Notes: generated from the letters alone by a model not told the origin. A DNA stretch of 11,344 nt from Candidatus Methanosuratincola petrocarbonis (ex Vanwonterghem et al. 2016) (GCA_001717015.1 MAGV01000083.1:59425-70768), one strand, 5' to 3'; positions 1 to 6,492 are shown, counted from the stretch's first letter. Numbers and translations: made by a program.

Positions 1-241
1 GAATTTGAATCGCCCCCATGGCCGGCGTTCTCCTCCCGGGTTTCCCATGCAACGACTTTCCGCGGTCGTGGCGTCCGATTTTATCCAGACGCCCTGGATT
101 CGTCCCATCGTGCATCCTGTCCGCTGCGCCCTTCAGGTTCTTCCGTTCTTGCTCCCCCTTTCGGGTTAGCCTTTCCCTTCCGTTCCTGTCGGGTGCCGCT
201 ACAGGCCCTTTCCGTTCTCAACTGCGGCGTAAATACATTCG
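1..241 (-). ncRNA. Putative structured non-coding RNA, unidentified, truncated at window edge
   Basis: No convincing protein is encoded here, yet the minus strand is clearly purine-rich and can form several perfect local helices. Plus coordinates: 17-21 with 45-49, enclosing 22-25 with 36-39; 52-56 with 65-69; directly abutting it, 70-75 with 88-93 (6 bp, 12-nt loop); 156-158 with 163-165 closing a GAAA tetraloop; and 185-189 with 201-205. GC content is high against the AT-rich flank at 240-350. A TATA-like box at 265-270 predicts transcription from about 241 on the minus strand. I compared it by eye with archaeal RNase P RNA, SRP RNA, 5S rRNA and tRNA. Short stretches resemble SRP helix 8 (around 169-194) or the RNase P AGCAAG element (around 150), but invariant residues do not match. 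The 5' end is inferred from promoter spacing, and the 3' end lies beyond position 1. The identity is unknown and could include a divergent RNase P RNA. Confidence 0.45.
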
Positions 242-264
242 GCACAACAAGACTTATGGCATGC

Positions 265-270
265 TTATAA
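265..270 (-). promoter_or_regulatory. Candidate TATA box for the minus-strand RNA
   Basis: The minus strand reads CGTTATAAGC here, a good archaeal TATA-like element. It would place a transcription start near 241, just where the purine-rich, helix-forming segment begins. A second AT-rich box, AATATATCAA on the minus strand at about 312-320, could start a transcript near 290. Both lie downstream of the terminator of the preceding minus-strand operon, so the RNA appears to be an independent unit. Confidence 0.4.
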
Positions 271-325
271 CGTTCAAGGCAAATTACCATGTTTCCTATG
301 GTGTAGGAAATTGATATATTTGTTT

Positions 326-353
326 AAAAAAGGGTTTAGCGTACAACTAAACC
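326..353 (-). terminator. Hairpin plus T-tract terminator of the purP/nucleoside phosphorylase operon
   Basis: On the minus strand a perfect 7-bp stem (GGTTTAG paired with CTAAACC, plus positions 347-353 and 333-339) encloses a 7-nt loop and is followed by C and six T (326-331). This is a bacterial-style intrinsic terminator shape. In archaea the T-tract alone is usually the main signal, so the stem is a bonus or an RNA-processing element. It lies about 110 nt after the stop codon of the nucleoside phosphorylase gene; I see nothing else in the 354-462 stretch between them. Confidence 0.6.
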
Positions 354-462
354 AAAACAGCTCATCAAACTGTCATTTTTAAATGAACAAGTCAATTTTC
401 ATGATCGGTAATAGGGATGCAAATTGCAATGTGGGAAATGTTTTATTGCAGTTTGTGCTCGA

Positions 463-1194
463 TTATTTTCGAGGCAACTCGATCGAAACTGCTGTTTCCA
501 TGGCAGACAGTGCGCAACTCTCGATAGCTCTCATGATCCCATTCCCTTCGAGGACCCTTGCCTTTCCATGGGGAGCTCCTGTTACAGCCAAAATGGCCCC
601 GGTCTCGTAGCCCCTGATCTGCCCTATTGTAAAAATCGCCGAGCATTCCATCTCGAATCCCAGCACCCCCTTCTCCTTCCAATAGGACGCATCCCCCTTC
701 CCCTCTAGGTAAAACGTGTCACTCGTGCAGATCGTGCCGGTGTGAGCCCTCACCCCTTTAGAGAGTGCTGCCGACCTGAGAAGCTCTGCTATGCGGCGCG
801 ATGCCACTGGCAAGCGATCCAATTTGAACTTCTCTCTGTATGACTTGGTGGTCCCATCCAGGGGTATTGCTTCGTTCGGTACTACGGCATCGCCAGCCGA
901 AACCTCGTCTGAAATGCTTCCCATTGTTCCCGATCTGATTATACACTTTGCTCCCAAAGCCGCAAGCTCCTCGCAGACAATAGCTGCGGAAGGCGTTCCC
1001 ATCCCTGTCGTCGAAAGCGTCAGTTTTGTGCCCATGTACTCCCCTGTGTAGGTCAGGAGGCACCTGTTCTTGTTAACCAGCCTGGGTCGGTCTAGGAAAG
1101 ACGATAAAGCTTTTGTCCTGCATGGATCCCCGAATACGACTACCCTCTCGGCTACGTCCCCCTTGACGCACTTCAGGTGGTACATTTGAATCAC
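463..1194 (-). CDS. Nucleoside phosphorylase, NP-I (PNP/uridine phosphorylase) family
   Basis: Predicted to split a nucleoside with phosphate into the free base and ribose 1-phosphate. At 243 aa it has the usual length of the NP-I family. Visible motifs are GDPCR at 22-26 (phosphate binding), TTGMGTPSA at 62-70, RSGT at 87-90 (phosphate-binding Arg), CTSDTFY at 156-162 and FEMEC at 180-184 (the Glu-Met-Glu that grips the ribose). The CTSDTFY and FEMEC context is closest to uridine phosphorylases, but the base preference cannot be read reliably. The GTG start at 1194 overlaps the TAG stop of purP by one base, suggesting translational coupling; an ATG three codons in (1185) is the alternative. 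It is the last gene of the minus-strand operon. In Thermococcus, such enzymes feed ribose 1-phosphate into the pentose bisphosphate pathway through a kinase, but no such kinase is visible here. Confidence 0.85.
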   Translation of the reverse strand: MIQMYHLKCVKGDVAERVVVFGDPCRTKALSSFLDRPRLVNKNRCLLTYTGEYMGTKLTLSTTGMGTPSAAIVCEELAALGAKCIIRSGTMGSISDEVSAGDAVVPNEAIPLDGTTKSYREKFKLDRLPVASRRIAELLRSAALSKGVRAHTGTICTSDTFYLEGKGDASYWKEKGVLGFEMECSAIFTIGQIRGYETGAILAVTGAPHGKARVLEGNGIMRAIESCALSAMETAVSIELPRK

Positions 1195-2234
1195 TACGTG
1201 GTAACTTTCTCGATCACGCCGAGCTCCGAGGCTGCCTTTATCTCCCTCGCGATCCTCCTCCCCATGCTCATGGGCTCGTCAAAGAGAAGATCGCTGTACG
1301 GGGACCCGCTGACGAAGAGGTTTGTGCCCGCGACTATCCTCCCCGAGAATTCGAAAGTGTAGAGCTTGCCTTCCTCGTCACATATCATCTCGAGGCAGAA
1401 GGGTCCTATCATCCCTGGCGGGACAAGCCTCTCTGCTGCCGAGACGAACTTCTCCCCATCATCGAAGACATCCATGAGGAGGGATTCCCTGAGCACGAGG
1501 GGCATGTTTCCAATCACCCTGAACGTGGGTGTTATCCCAAGCTCGAGCTGGTCCTCTGCGGTTATCCTCCCGATCGCGTCTATGCTTGTTTCGTACCTCC
1601 TGTCGCACCCCATCAATTCGAGCCTCCCCTCGATCACCGACCAGAAGAAGTGGGGATAGACAGGCACCCCTATTATGTACTCTTGGATGAAGACCCTCTC
1701 CTCCTCCCCCTTACTGATCAGGCCCTTATCCGTGAGCTGCCTGATCTTCGCTTCAAAGTCCTTAGGGCTCTTTGCAATGAAGTATCCCCTGCCCCCTTCT
1801 GCCCCTGGGAGCTTGACGATCGCCGGCCCGTCTATTTCTGAGTAGGAGCAAAGCTTCTTTGGGGTTCTTATCCCTGCCTCCCTCAAAAGCCTGTCCTTGA
1901 GATCCCTGTCGTACTCCCATTTGAATATGAACCTGTTCCCGAAGATCCTCGGTCTGAAGCGCTTCTCCAGGTCTTCGAGTCGCCCACCTGATATCAGTGT
2001 GCCATGGGGCACAAAAACAGCGCCCTCCTCCTCGAGCAGATCCTGGATGCCGTCCTCGAGGATCGCCTCTACACTGTCGACGGAGACGGTCCTGTCTGCA
2101 AGCCTGAACCGGTCGTAAAGCCTCTCCCTGCCCTTCAGGCATATGAGCAGGGTCCTAAGCCCCTCTTGTTTGGCGCCCCTCAGTATCTGCAGGGCGGAAT
2201 GGGATCCGATCACCGCGACTGTCGGTGGCAGCAT
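1194..2234 (-). CDS. purP: 5-formaminoimidazole-4-carboxamide ribonucleotide synthetase (canonical PurP)
   Basis: PurP joins formate to AICAR using ATP to give FAICAR, the archaeal folate-independent replacement for the transformylase step of IMP synthesis. The 346-aa protein carries the PurP signature throughout: GSHSALQ at 10-16, FGNR at 98-101, an ATP-grasp glycine-rich loop GAEGGRGYF at 144-152, [14 protein letters not shown] at 210-223, [13 protein letters not shown] at 241-253, the [10 protein letters not shown] segment at 273-282 and [12 protein letters not shown] at 294-305. All of these agree with my recollection of Pyrococcus and Methanocaldococcus PurP. The ATG start at 2234 follows the TGA stop of the upstream paralogue by one base. 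It is the middle gene of a three-gene operon with the PurP-like gene and the nucleoside phosphorylase. The gene for the last step to IMP (PurH or PurO) is not in the window. Confidence 0.92.
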   Translation of the reverse strand: MLPPTVAVIGSHSALQILRGAKQEGLRTLLICLKGRERLYDRFRLADRTVSVDSVEAILEDGIQDLLEEEGAVFVPHGTLISGGRLEDLEKRFRPRIFGNRFIFKWEYDRDLKDRLLREAGIRTPKKLCSYSEIDGPAIVKLPGAEGGRGYFIAKSPKDFEAKIRQLTDKGLISKGEEERVFIQEYIIGVPVYPHFFWSVIEGRLELMGCDRRYETSIDAIGRITAEDQLELGITPTFRVIGNMPLVLRESLLMDVFDDGEKFVSAAERLVPPGMIGPFCLEMICDEEGKLYTFEFSGRIVAGTNLFVSGSPYSDLLFDEPMSMGRRIAREIKAASELGVIEKVTT

Positions 2235-2235
2235 C

Positions 2236-3339
2236 TCACGTCACGATCTCCTTGAGGCTGCCGGTCTCCAAAGCCCCTTTTATCTCAAGGGCGATCCTCT
2301 GCCCCACGCTCATGGGCCTGCCGTAGAGGTACCTGGTATACGGGCTTGTCGTCCCGATGACGGGGCTTCCCGGAACCCTCGGCGAGACATCGAATATCAC
2401 TATCTCCTGGTCCTTGTTGACCGCGCCCTGCAGGGCAAAGGGTCCGATAATGCCTGGCGGGTATTCCTCTTTTGTGACATTTACGAACCTGATCCCGTTC
2501 TCGAGCACCTTCTCAAGCATAGACTCCCTTATCGTAGCCCCCATGTGCCCTATCTCGATGTTCTGCAGCGGCAGGTCTATCTCGAGCTGCTGCCTCGCAG
2601 GGAGTGAGACGAAGTCATGCAGGTTCGTCTGCAGCCTCCTGTCGATGCCCATGAACTCGACCTCCCCGCTTAGCGGAGAGTAGAAGTAATTGAAGTTGAA
2701 GTATGTCCCGACGACATATTCCTCGATGACTGCCTTCTCAGCGTCCTCCCTTGTGATAATGCCCTTCGAGACCCTCTCCTCGACCTTCATCCAGAAGTCC
2801 CTCTCATCCGTGACCGTGAAGAAGGCCCTTTCTATCTTCCTCCTTGCCTCCTGAACCTTGACGATCGCCAACGTGTCTATTTCGGACGGCGACTTGAACT
2901 TTCTGGGTTGCCTCACCCCTGCCTTCTCGAGGAGGTAATACTGGTTCTTTGGTGCCCACCTCTCTTCTGACCTCAGCATCATCCTGTTTCCAAAGAGCGG
3001 CACCATGAACTGGTCCTCGATTACGTCGTAGGGGACATATGTGGAGAATGCCCTGTGTGGGACGAAAACCGTCTTCTTCCGCCTGAGCTCCTCCTGGACT
3101 TCGTGGGAGGCTATCTCCGAAAACTTGTCGAGCACGATCGCCTCGTCCACTATTCGCCGGTACGTCTTATATGGGCGCTCCCTGCCCCTCTGGCAGACCA
3201 CTATAGTGTGGAAGCCCTGCTCCTTGGCCCCATCAGCAATGTCTAGGGCCGAGTGGCTCCCAAGCGTCCCGACTGCGGGTTTATCAGTGCCAGATTCGTA
3301 ATTTTCGATGAGTTCCCAGATTCTTTCCCTTGTTATCAA
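2236..3339 (-). CDS. PurP-family paralogue with altered ATP-grasp motifs
   Basis: This 367-aa protein is clearly homologous to the downstream PurP: GSHSALD at 27-33, FGNRM at 116-120, GIDRRLQTNLHDF at 231-243, RESMLEKVL at 271-279 and PPGIIGPFALQ at 294-304. However, diagnostic positions differ. The glycine-rich loop (GAEGGRGYF in the neighbour) is QEARRKIERAFF at 163-174; the CLE glutamate is ALQ (Gln304); and [12 protein letters not shown] is replaced by FDVSPRVPGSPVIGTT at 316-331. These substitutions sit in otherwise well-kept motifs, so it looks like a maintained paralogue rather than a decaying copy. PurP paralogues of uncertain role are known in archaea; a purine-related ligase is a fair guess, the substrate unknown. 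The TTG start at 3339 is fixed by an in-frame TGA two codons upstream; a GGAG lies about 13 nt before it. It is the first gene of the minus-strand operon. Confidence 0.85.
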   Translation of the reverse strand: MITRERIWELIENYESGTDKPAVGTLGSHSALDIADGAKEQGFHTIVVCQRGRERPYKTYRRIVDEAIVLDKFSEIASHEVQEELRRKKTVFVPHRAFSTYVPYDVIEDQFMVPLFGNRMMLRSEERWAPKNQYYLLEKAGVRQPRKFKSPSEIDTLAIVKVQEARRKIERAFFTVTDERDFWMKVEERVSKGIITREDAEKAVIEEYVVGTYFNFNYFYSPLSGEVEFMGIDRRLQTNLHDFVSLPARQQLEIDLPLQNIEIGHMGATIRESMLEKVLENGIRFVNVTKEEYPPGIIGPFALQGAVNKDQEIVIFDVSPRVPGSPVIGTTSPYTRYLYGRPMSVGQRIALEIKGALETGSLKEIVT

Positions 3340-3371
3340 GGGTCACACCGATACTCCTAACCTTTCAGGCT

Positions 3372-3382
3372 CTTAAAATAAG
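3372..3382. promoter_or_regulatory. Symmetric AT box, possible TATA element for both strands
   Basis: The sequence CTTAAAATAAG reads CTTATTTTAAG on the other strand, so it looks like a TATA box in either direction. On the minus strand it predicts a start near 3351, about 12 nt before the TTG of the PurP paralogue, giving that operon a short leader. On the plus strand it predicts a start near 3403, about 10 nt before the small ORF at 3413. The minus-strand use is the better supported. Confidence 0.45.
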
Positions 3383-3412
3383 TATTCATTCCACCGGCCT
3401 GCCAGATGAACC

Positions 3413-3496
3413 ATGGATCAGGCATTCTTGGACGAAGATCCGAAGCCTGCATCTGCGGCCAAACTCAGTCCTAAGCAGCCGCCAAAGAAAAAATGA
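3413..3496 (+). CDS. Possible 27-aa small protein, acidic start and Lys/Pro-rich tail
   Basis: An ATG at 3413 opens 27 codons ending in TGA at 3494-3496. The predicted peptide begins MDQAFLDEDPKP and ends KQPPKKK, an acidic then strongly basic, disordered-looking composition with no recognisable family. A plus-strand TATA-like box (3372-3382) is correctly spaced for a start about 10 nt upstream of the ATG. No clear Shine-Dalgarno sequence precedes it, so it would be near-leaderless. It fills most of the divergent gap between the PurP paralogue and the rhomboid gene. It could equally be leader sequence or chance; 27 codons alone prove nothing. Confidence 0.22.
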   Translation: MDQAFLDEDPKPASAAKLSPKQPPKKK

Positions 3497-3507
3497 TTTA
3501 TTCGCCG

Positions 3508-3527
3508 TCACTAGAGTGATCTTAAAT
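3508..3527 (+). promoter_or_regulatory. Candidate promoter with adjacent inverted repeat upstream of the rhomboid gene
   Basis: CTTAAAT at 3521-3527 is a TATA-like element that would start transcription near 3549, just ahead of the GGGGAG ribosome-binding site at 3555-3560. Immediately upstream is the dyad TCACT-AG-AGTGA (3508-3519), and a second one, GATCT (3518-3522) with AGATC (3537-3541), straddles the TATA element. Either could be an operator; that is inference from position only. Confidence 0.35.
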
Positions 3528-3554
3528 CGTGAAGTGAGATCCCAAACCATATTT

Positions 3555-3570
3555 GGGGAGCCTATAATTG
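3555..3570 (+). promoter_or_regulatory. Ribosome-binding site and TTG start of the rhomboid gene
   Basis: GGGGAG (3555-3560) is followed by C, then CTATAA and TTG (3568-3570). It fixes a TTG start with 7-nt spacing. The CTAT plus two bases directly before TTG recurs at 5561, 6525 and 10467. Confidence 0.65.
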
Positions 3571-4182
3571 TTTCCAATAAAAGACGTTGTCGAGAGGAGG
3601 ACTTTCCCATACATCACGCTGCTTCTCGTAGGCGCCAACGCAATAGCCTTTGCGATTAGCCTGATCGACTTCGAGGGAATAGTGTACTCATATGGTTTCA
3701 TTCCTGCCCGCCCCTCCCTCTTGACCGCCTTTACATGCATGTTCCTACACGCAGGGATAGACCACATCTTCGGAAACATGTGGTTTCTACTGACATTTGG
3801 GGACAACGTCGAGGACAGATTCGGCCACATGAAATTCCTTCTCTTCTACCTTGCCACGGGGTTCGTTGCCACCTATGTGAACTACCTTGTCGATCCCAGC
3901 TCCGAGATCCCCACCGTAGGTGCATCCGGGGCGATCTCCGGTGTGATGGGTGCCTATGTGGTCCTCTTCCCCAAAGCCAAGGTTCATACACTGCTTGGTT
4001 ATTACATGACGACACTCCCTGCCTTTGCCATGCTGGGCTTCTGGTTCGTCCTTCAGCTCTTCTTCGGTACCTCCAGCCTCTTCGGGGGCGATGGGAGCGG
4101 CATAGCCTATTGGGCCCATATCGGCGGTTTCGTTGCGGGCGCTATTGTGGCAGTCGCCTACAGGATATTCAACCGGAGCTGA
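3568..4182 (+). CDS. Rhomboid-family intramembrane serine protease
   Basis: A 204-aa polytopic membrane protein, the size of a bare six-helix rhomboid core without extra domains. It should cleave transmembrane substrates within the membrane with a Ser-His dyad. The nucleophile motif GASG is at 118-121 (Ser120), in a glycine-rich helix GASGAISGVMGAY. The partner His184 lies in AHIGGFVAG at 183-191. HAGIDHIFGNM at 61-71 gives the conserved His66 and Asn70 of the HxxxN oxyanion-stabilising motif. Hydrophobic segments fall roughly at 14-32, 55-78, 88-107, 118-134, 147-166 and 180-199. The TTG start is chosen for the GGGGAG seven bases upstream and because the short N-terminal MFPIKDVVERR tail before helix 1 is typical. 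It appears monocistronic. The substrate is unknown, and nothing nearby suggests one. Confidence 0.9.
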   Translation: MFPIKDVVERRTFPYITLLLVGANAIAFAISLIDFEGIVYSYGFIPARPSLLTAFTCMFLHAGIDHIFGNMWFLLTFGDNVEDRFGHMKFLLFYLATGFVATYVNYLVDPSSEIPTVGASGAISGVMGAYVVLFPKAKVHTLLGYYMTTLPAFAMLGFWFVLQLFFGTSSLFGGDGSGIAYWAHIGGFVAGAIVAVAYRIFNRS

Positions 4183-4341
4183 AACCAGCGGTGCGAGGAT
4201 ACAATGCAAGCAACCCGGTCCGCTCACTTGCCCGCCTGATCGCCTCCTTCACGTTTGTTTTGCATGTGCAAGATGCATTTTGGTCAAGGAAGGGGGACTG
4301 AAGTGGGTGCTAAGAAAGCAGCCATTGTTGGCTGTAATACA

Positions 4342-4374
4342 TATTTAAATGACTTTGGTCTATGATCCAGGGGA
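4342..4374 (+). promoter_or_regulatory. Promoter and ribosome-binding site of the alcohol dehydrogenase / PRPP synthetase unit
   Basis: TATTTAAA at 4342-4349 is a strong archaeal TATA box and predicts transcription from about 4371. AGGGGA at 4369-4374 is a ribosome-binding site seven bases before the ATG at 4382. The box overlaps an earlier in-frame ATG (4349), which would then not be in the transcript. The 4183-4341 gap before it holds no ORF; it contains a T-rich run (4253-4260) that may end the rhomboid transcript and an inverted repeat TTGCA-TG-TGCAA (4260-4271) of unknown meaning. Confidence 0.55.
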
Positions 4375-4381
4375 ACCTTGT

Positions 4382-5566
4382 ATGAGCATCAGTTTAGATC
4401 TTCTGGGCAGGACCTTCGCTTTTTACTGCCCTACCCGAATCGTATTCGGCATCGACTCTCTATCGCGCCTGCCTGACGAACTGAAGAAGTTCAATTTCAA
4501 GAGGGCGCTCTTGGTGTCGGGCCCCAGGGTTAGCAAGACCAAGGCATATGCAAACGTTAAGGAATGCTTCTCTTGCGCTGGTGCGGATTTATCGGAGTTC
4601 ACCATGGTCGAGGCCGAGCCAGATATGGCGATCCTCAACTCGCTCGCAGGCTTTGTCAGGAAGTCGCAGCCGGAAATAGTCATAGGGATCGGAGGCGGGA
4701 GCGCTTTGGATCTCTCAAAGCTCGCCTCAGCCCTATCCGTCAACGAGAAAGACCCTGCTAGCTACTTCAGGGGGGAGAAAATCAGCAAAAAAGGCCCCCC
4801 AATCATCACAATACCGACCTTGGCTGGCACAGGATCCGAAGTCACACCCATCTCTGTCGTAGTCGATAGCGGGGTGAAGCGCGCTCTTTTCAACAGCGCT
4901 CTCTCTCCTGCCCTAGCCCTCGTCGACCCCCGCCTCTCCTGCAGCGCCACTCCGGATGTAACCGCCTCTGCGGGCATCGACGCCCTATGCCACGCTCTAG
5001 AGTCAATTATGTCGGTCGACTCGAACCCGATAAGCGACTCACTCTCCTCAACAGCCCTTGGGTTAGCGTGCGCTTACCTCGAAAGGGCATACTGCAATAG
5101 TGGCGACCTGGAGGCTAGGGCAGGGCTGTCTGCAGCCTCTTTGCTGGCTGGTATGGCCTTCCAGGCTACTGGGCTCTGCCTTCCGCACGGCATTGCTTAC
5201 ACATATGCTACCAAATGCTCGTTGCCACACGGATCATCCGTATCCTTGGCTGCACCGTACGTCGCGATATTCAACGCTCCTGCCATACCTGCTAAGACAA
5301 GGATCATCGCCTCCGCGATGGGGATAGATGCATCTGGAGCCTCGCCAACAGAGGCTGGGTTTGAGGTCGCCTCGAGGATCTTTGACATCATGGATACGCT
5401 TGACCTGCCTCAGACGCTGGATGAACTGGGGATAAACGAGTCAGAACTCGAGTCGATGGTCGACGATCTCATGACTAACCACTACAGGTTCGTGGAAAAA
5501 AACCCGAGGAAGCCCTCCAGGGACGAGCTCCTCGATCTCTATATGGACATACATGAGGGTCTATAA
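4382..5566 (+). CDS. Iron-dependent (group III) alcohol dehydrogenase
   Basis: An NAD(P)-dependent dehydrogenase interconverting an alcohol and an aldehyde or ketone. The 394-aa length is normal for the family. GIGGGSALD at 102-110 is the nucleotide-binding GGGSxxD motif, and TIPTLAGTGSEVTPISVV at 143-160 is the second family signature. The four metal ligands are present as Asp200 and His204 (GIDALCHALES), His269 (CLPHG) and His283 (LPHGSS), with the same 4-65-14 spacing as E. coli FucO. The start is taken at 4382, not the in-frame ATG at 4349, because the TATA box overlaps the latter and AGGGGA precedes the former. The stop TAA directly abuts the TTG of PRPP synthetase, so the two are probably cotranscribed. 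The substrate cannot be read from sequence; the family spans butanol, lactaldehyde, propanediol and many other substrates. Confidence 0.9.
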   Translation: MSISLDLLGRTFAFYCPTRIVFGIDSLSRLPDELKKFNFKRALLVSGPRVSKTKAYANVKECFSCAGADLSEFTMVEAEPDMAILNSLAGFVRKSQPEIVIGIGGGSALDLSKLASALSVNEKDPASYFRGEKISKKGPPIITIPTLAGTGSEVTPISVVVDSGVKRALFNSALSPALALVDPRLSCSATPDVTASAGIDALCHALESIMSVDSNPISDSLSSTALGLACAYLERAYCNSGDLEARAGLSAASLLAGMAFQATGLCLPHGIAYTYATKCSLPHGSSVSLAAPYVAIFNAPAIPAKTRIIASAMGIDASGASPTEAGFEVASRIFDIMDTLDLPQTLDELGINESELESMVDDLMTNHYRFVEKNPRKPSRDELLDLYMDIHEGL

Positions 5567-5569
5567 TTG
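5554..5569 (+). promoter_or_regulatory. Ribosome-binding site and TTG start of PRPP synthetase
   Basis: GAGGGT (about 5555-5560), then CTATAA, then TTG (5567-5569). The TAA in the spacer is the stop codon of the dehydrogenase gene. The six-base spacing favours TTG 5567 over the GTG at 5579. Confidence 0.65.
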
Positions 5570-6472
5570 CGGAGCCTTGTGTTGACTTACGGATCTGGCG
5601 CCGAGACGCTTGCCCGAAGGATCTCGCAGACCTCGGGGGCGCCCCTCGCTGAGGTGACAAGGAGGCAGTTCCCGGATGGGGAGCAGTATGTCCGTGTGTG
5701 CGGCGATGTAAATGGAAAGGATGTGGCGATCGTCCAGTCCTTTGCCTTCTCGCCTGATAGGCTCTTGGTTGAATACTCCCTGATTGCGGATGCCGTAAGA
5801 GGGATGGGCTGCAGGCGAGTTATCGGCATTTTCCCTTACCTTGCCTATGCAAGGCAGGATGAGCGTTTCTCAGAGGGTGAGGCGCTGAGCGCCAAGGTCT
5901 TCGCCAGGTTGATAGAGGCCTCAGGCACAGATGCTGTCTACACCGTGGACTTGCACCTGCATAGGTTCCGCACAATAAACGAGGTATTCGAAATCCCGGC
6001 AACGAACCTCTCTGCAATGCCCCTACTGGCGAAGAACTACCTTAAGCATCCCCCAAGCGGTCGCGTGCTGGTTGTGGGGCCCGACAGCGAGTCATCCCAG
6101 TGGGCTAAGGCTGTGGCAGAAGTGATCCCCTCAGTGTGCACCATCCTCGAGAAGGAGCGCTTGGGCGACAGGGAAGTCCGGGTGTCTGACCTCTCGGGGG
6201 ACTTGTGCGGTGCTGCCATAATCGTCGACGACATGATCAGCACTGGCAAGACCGTCCTGGAGGTCTTGGGGAAACTGAAGGAATCCGGTGTAGGAAGGGT
6301 AGATGCCTTGGTGACCCACTCCCTGCTTGTTGAAGGTGCCTATTCCAAGCTAAAGGAGGGCGGGCTCAACTCACTGATAACGACTGACACAATCGCGAAT
6401 GACTATGCCTCGGTCTCGGTAGCACCTCTGCTTGCAGATGCCCTCCTGAGGGATTTCGCTGCTGATCGATGA
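5567..6472 (+). CDS. prs: Ribose-phosphate pyrophosphokinase (PRPP synthetase)
   Basis: Transfers pyrophosphate from ATP to ribose 5-phosphate, giving PRPP for purine, pyrimidine, histidine and base-salvage pathways. At 301 aa it is slightly shorter than the roughly 315-aa bacterial enzymes, as usual in archaea. Motifs in order: FPDGEQYVR at 35-43, YARQDERFSEGEALSAK at 94-110 (ATP-side loop), VDLHLHRF at 127-134 (metal-binding region), VVGPDSES at 169-176, a Lys-containing catalytic flexible-loop region EKERLG at 195-200, and the PRPP-binding loop VDDMISTGKT at 220-229. All expected catalytic residues appear present. It starts with TTG immediately after the dehydrogenase stop. Upstream of the AMP-pathway genes its likely role is to keep PRPP available, for example so adenine released by AMP phosphorylase can be returned to AMP by a phosphoribosyltransferase encoded elsewhere. 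Confidence 0.93.
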   Translation: MRSLVLTYGSGAETLARRISQTSGAPLAEVTRRQFPDGEQYVRVCGDVNGKDVAIVQSFAFSPDRLLVEYSLIADAVRGMGCRRVIGIFPYLAYARQDERFSEGEALSAKVFARLIEASGTDAVYTVDLHLHRFRTINEVFEIPATNLSAMPLLAKNYLKHPPSGRVLVVGPDSESSQWAKAVAEVIPSVCTILEKERLGDREVRVSDLSGDLCGAAIIVDDMISTGKTVLEVLGKLKESGVGRVDALVTHSLLVEGAYSKLKEGGLNSLITTDTIANDYASVSVAPLLADALLRDFAADR

Positions 6473-6482
6473 CCTGTCAACC

Positions 6483-6492
6483 TTTTTATAAT
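6483..6492 (+). promoter_or_regulatory. TATA-like promoter of the RubisCO / AMP-pathway operon
   Basis: TTTTTATAAT sits in the 58-nt gap after PRPP synthetase and predicts a start near 6513, leaving an 18-nt leader containing the GGGAGGT ribosome-binding site. The T-rich part may also help end the upstream transcript. This makes the isomerase, RubisCO and AMP phosphorylase genes a separately controlled unit, though read-through is possible. Confidence 0.55.

Noticed and set aside
1..50. Possible tRNA T-arm on the minus strand (TTCAAAT near position 5)
   Set aside because: The G53-C61 pair would be A-T, and the sequence upstream cannot form an anticodon arm with T33 or a D arm.
169..205. SRP RNA helix 8 lookalike (CAGG then CGGAAGGG on the minus strand)
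   Set aside because: The invariant AGCAG side of the loop reads AAAGG, and no archaeal SRP 5' domain is recognisable nearby.
81..290. 69-aa minus-strand open frame within the RNA candidate
   Set aside because: A promoter-like box could make it leaderless, but most of the sequence is low-complexity Arg/Glu/Gly with no family resemblance and the frame stops inside a hairpin.
18..314. 98-aa plus-strand open frame at the left edge
   Set aside because: Its Pro/Arg/Ser/Phe-rich composition is what the complement of a purine-rich RNA gives; no domain, no ribosome-binding site, and it overlaps the helix-forming region.
791..1063. Open frames on both strands antisense or out of frame to the nucleoside phosphorylase
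   Set aside because: Shadows of the real gene, whose motifs are clear in the minus frame 463-1194.
1366..2142. Several 60-130 aa frames overlapping purP
   Set aside because: No recognisable domains and serine- or arginine-rich composition; they are shadows of purP.
3562..3567. CTATAAT before the rhomboid and PRPP synthetase TTG codons as a bacterial -10 box
   Set aside because: The gene content is archaeal, no -35 element is placed for it, and the motif sits between the ribosome-binding site and the start codon, so it cannot be a promoter for that start.
4349..4381. Upstream ATG start for the alcohol dehydrogenase (eleven extra residues)
   Set aside because: The ATG overlaps the TATA box and would lie before the predicted transcription start; the ATG at 4382 has a good ribosome-binding site.
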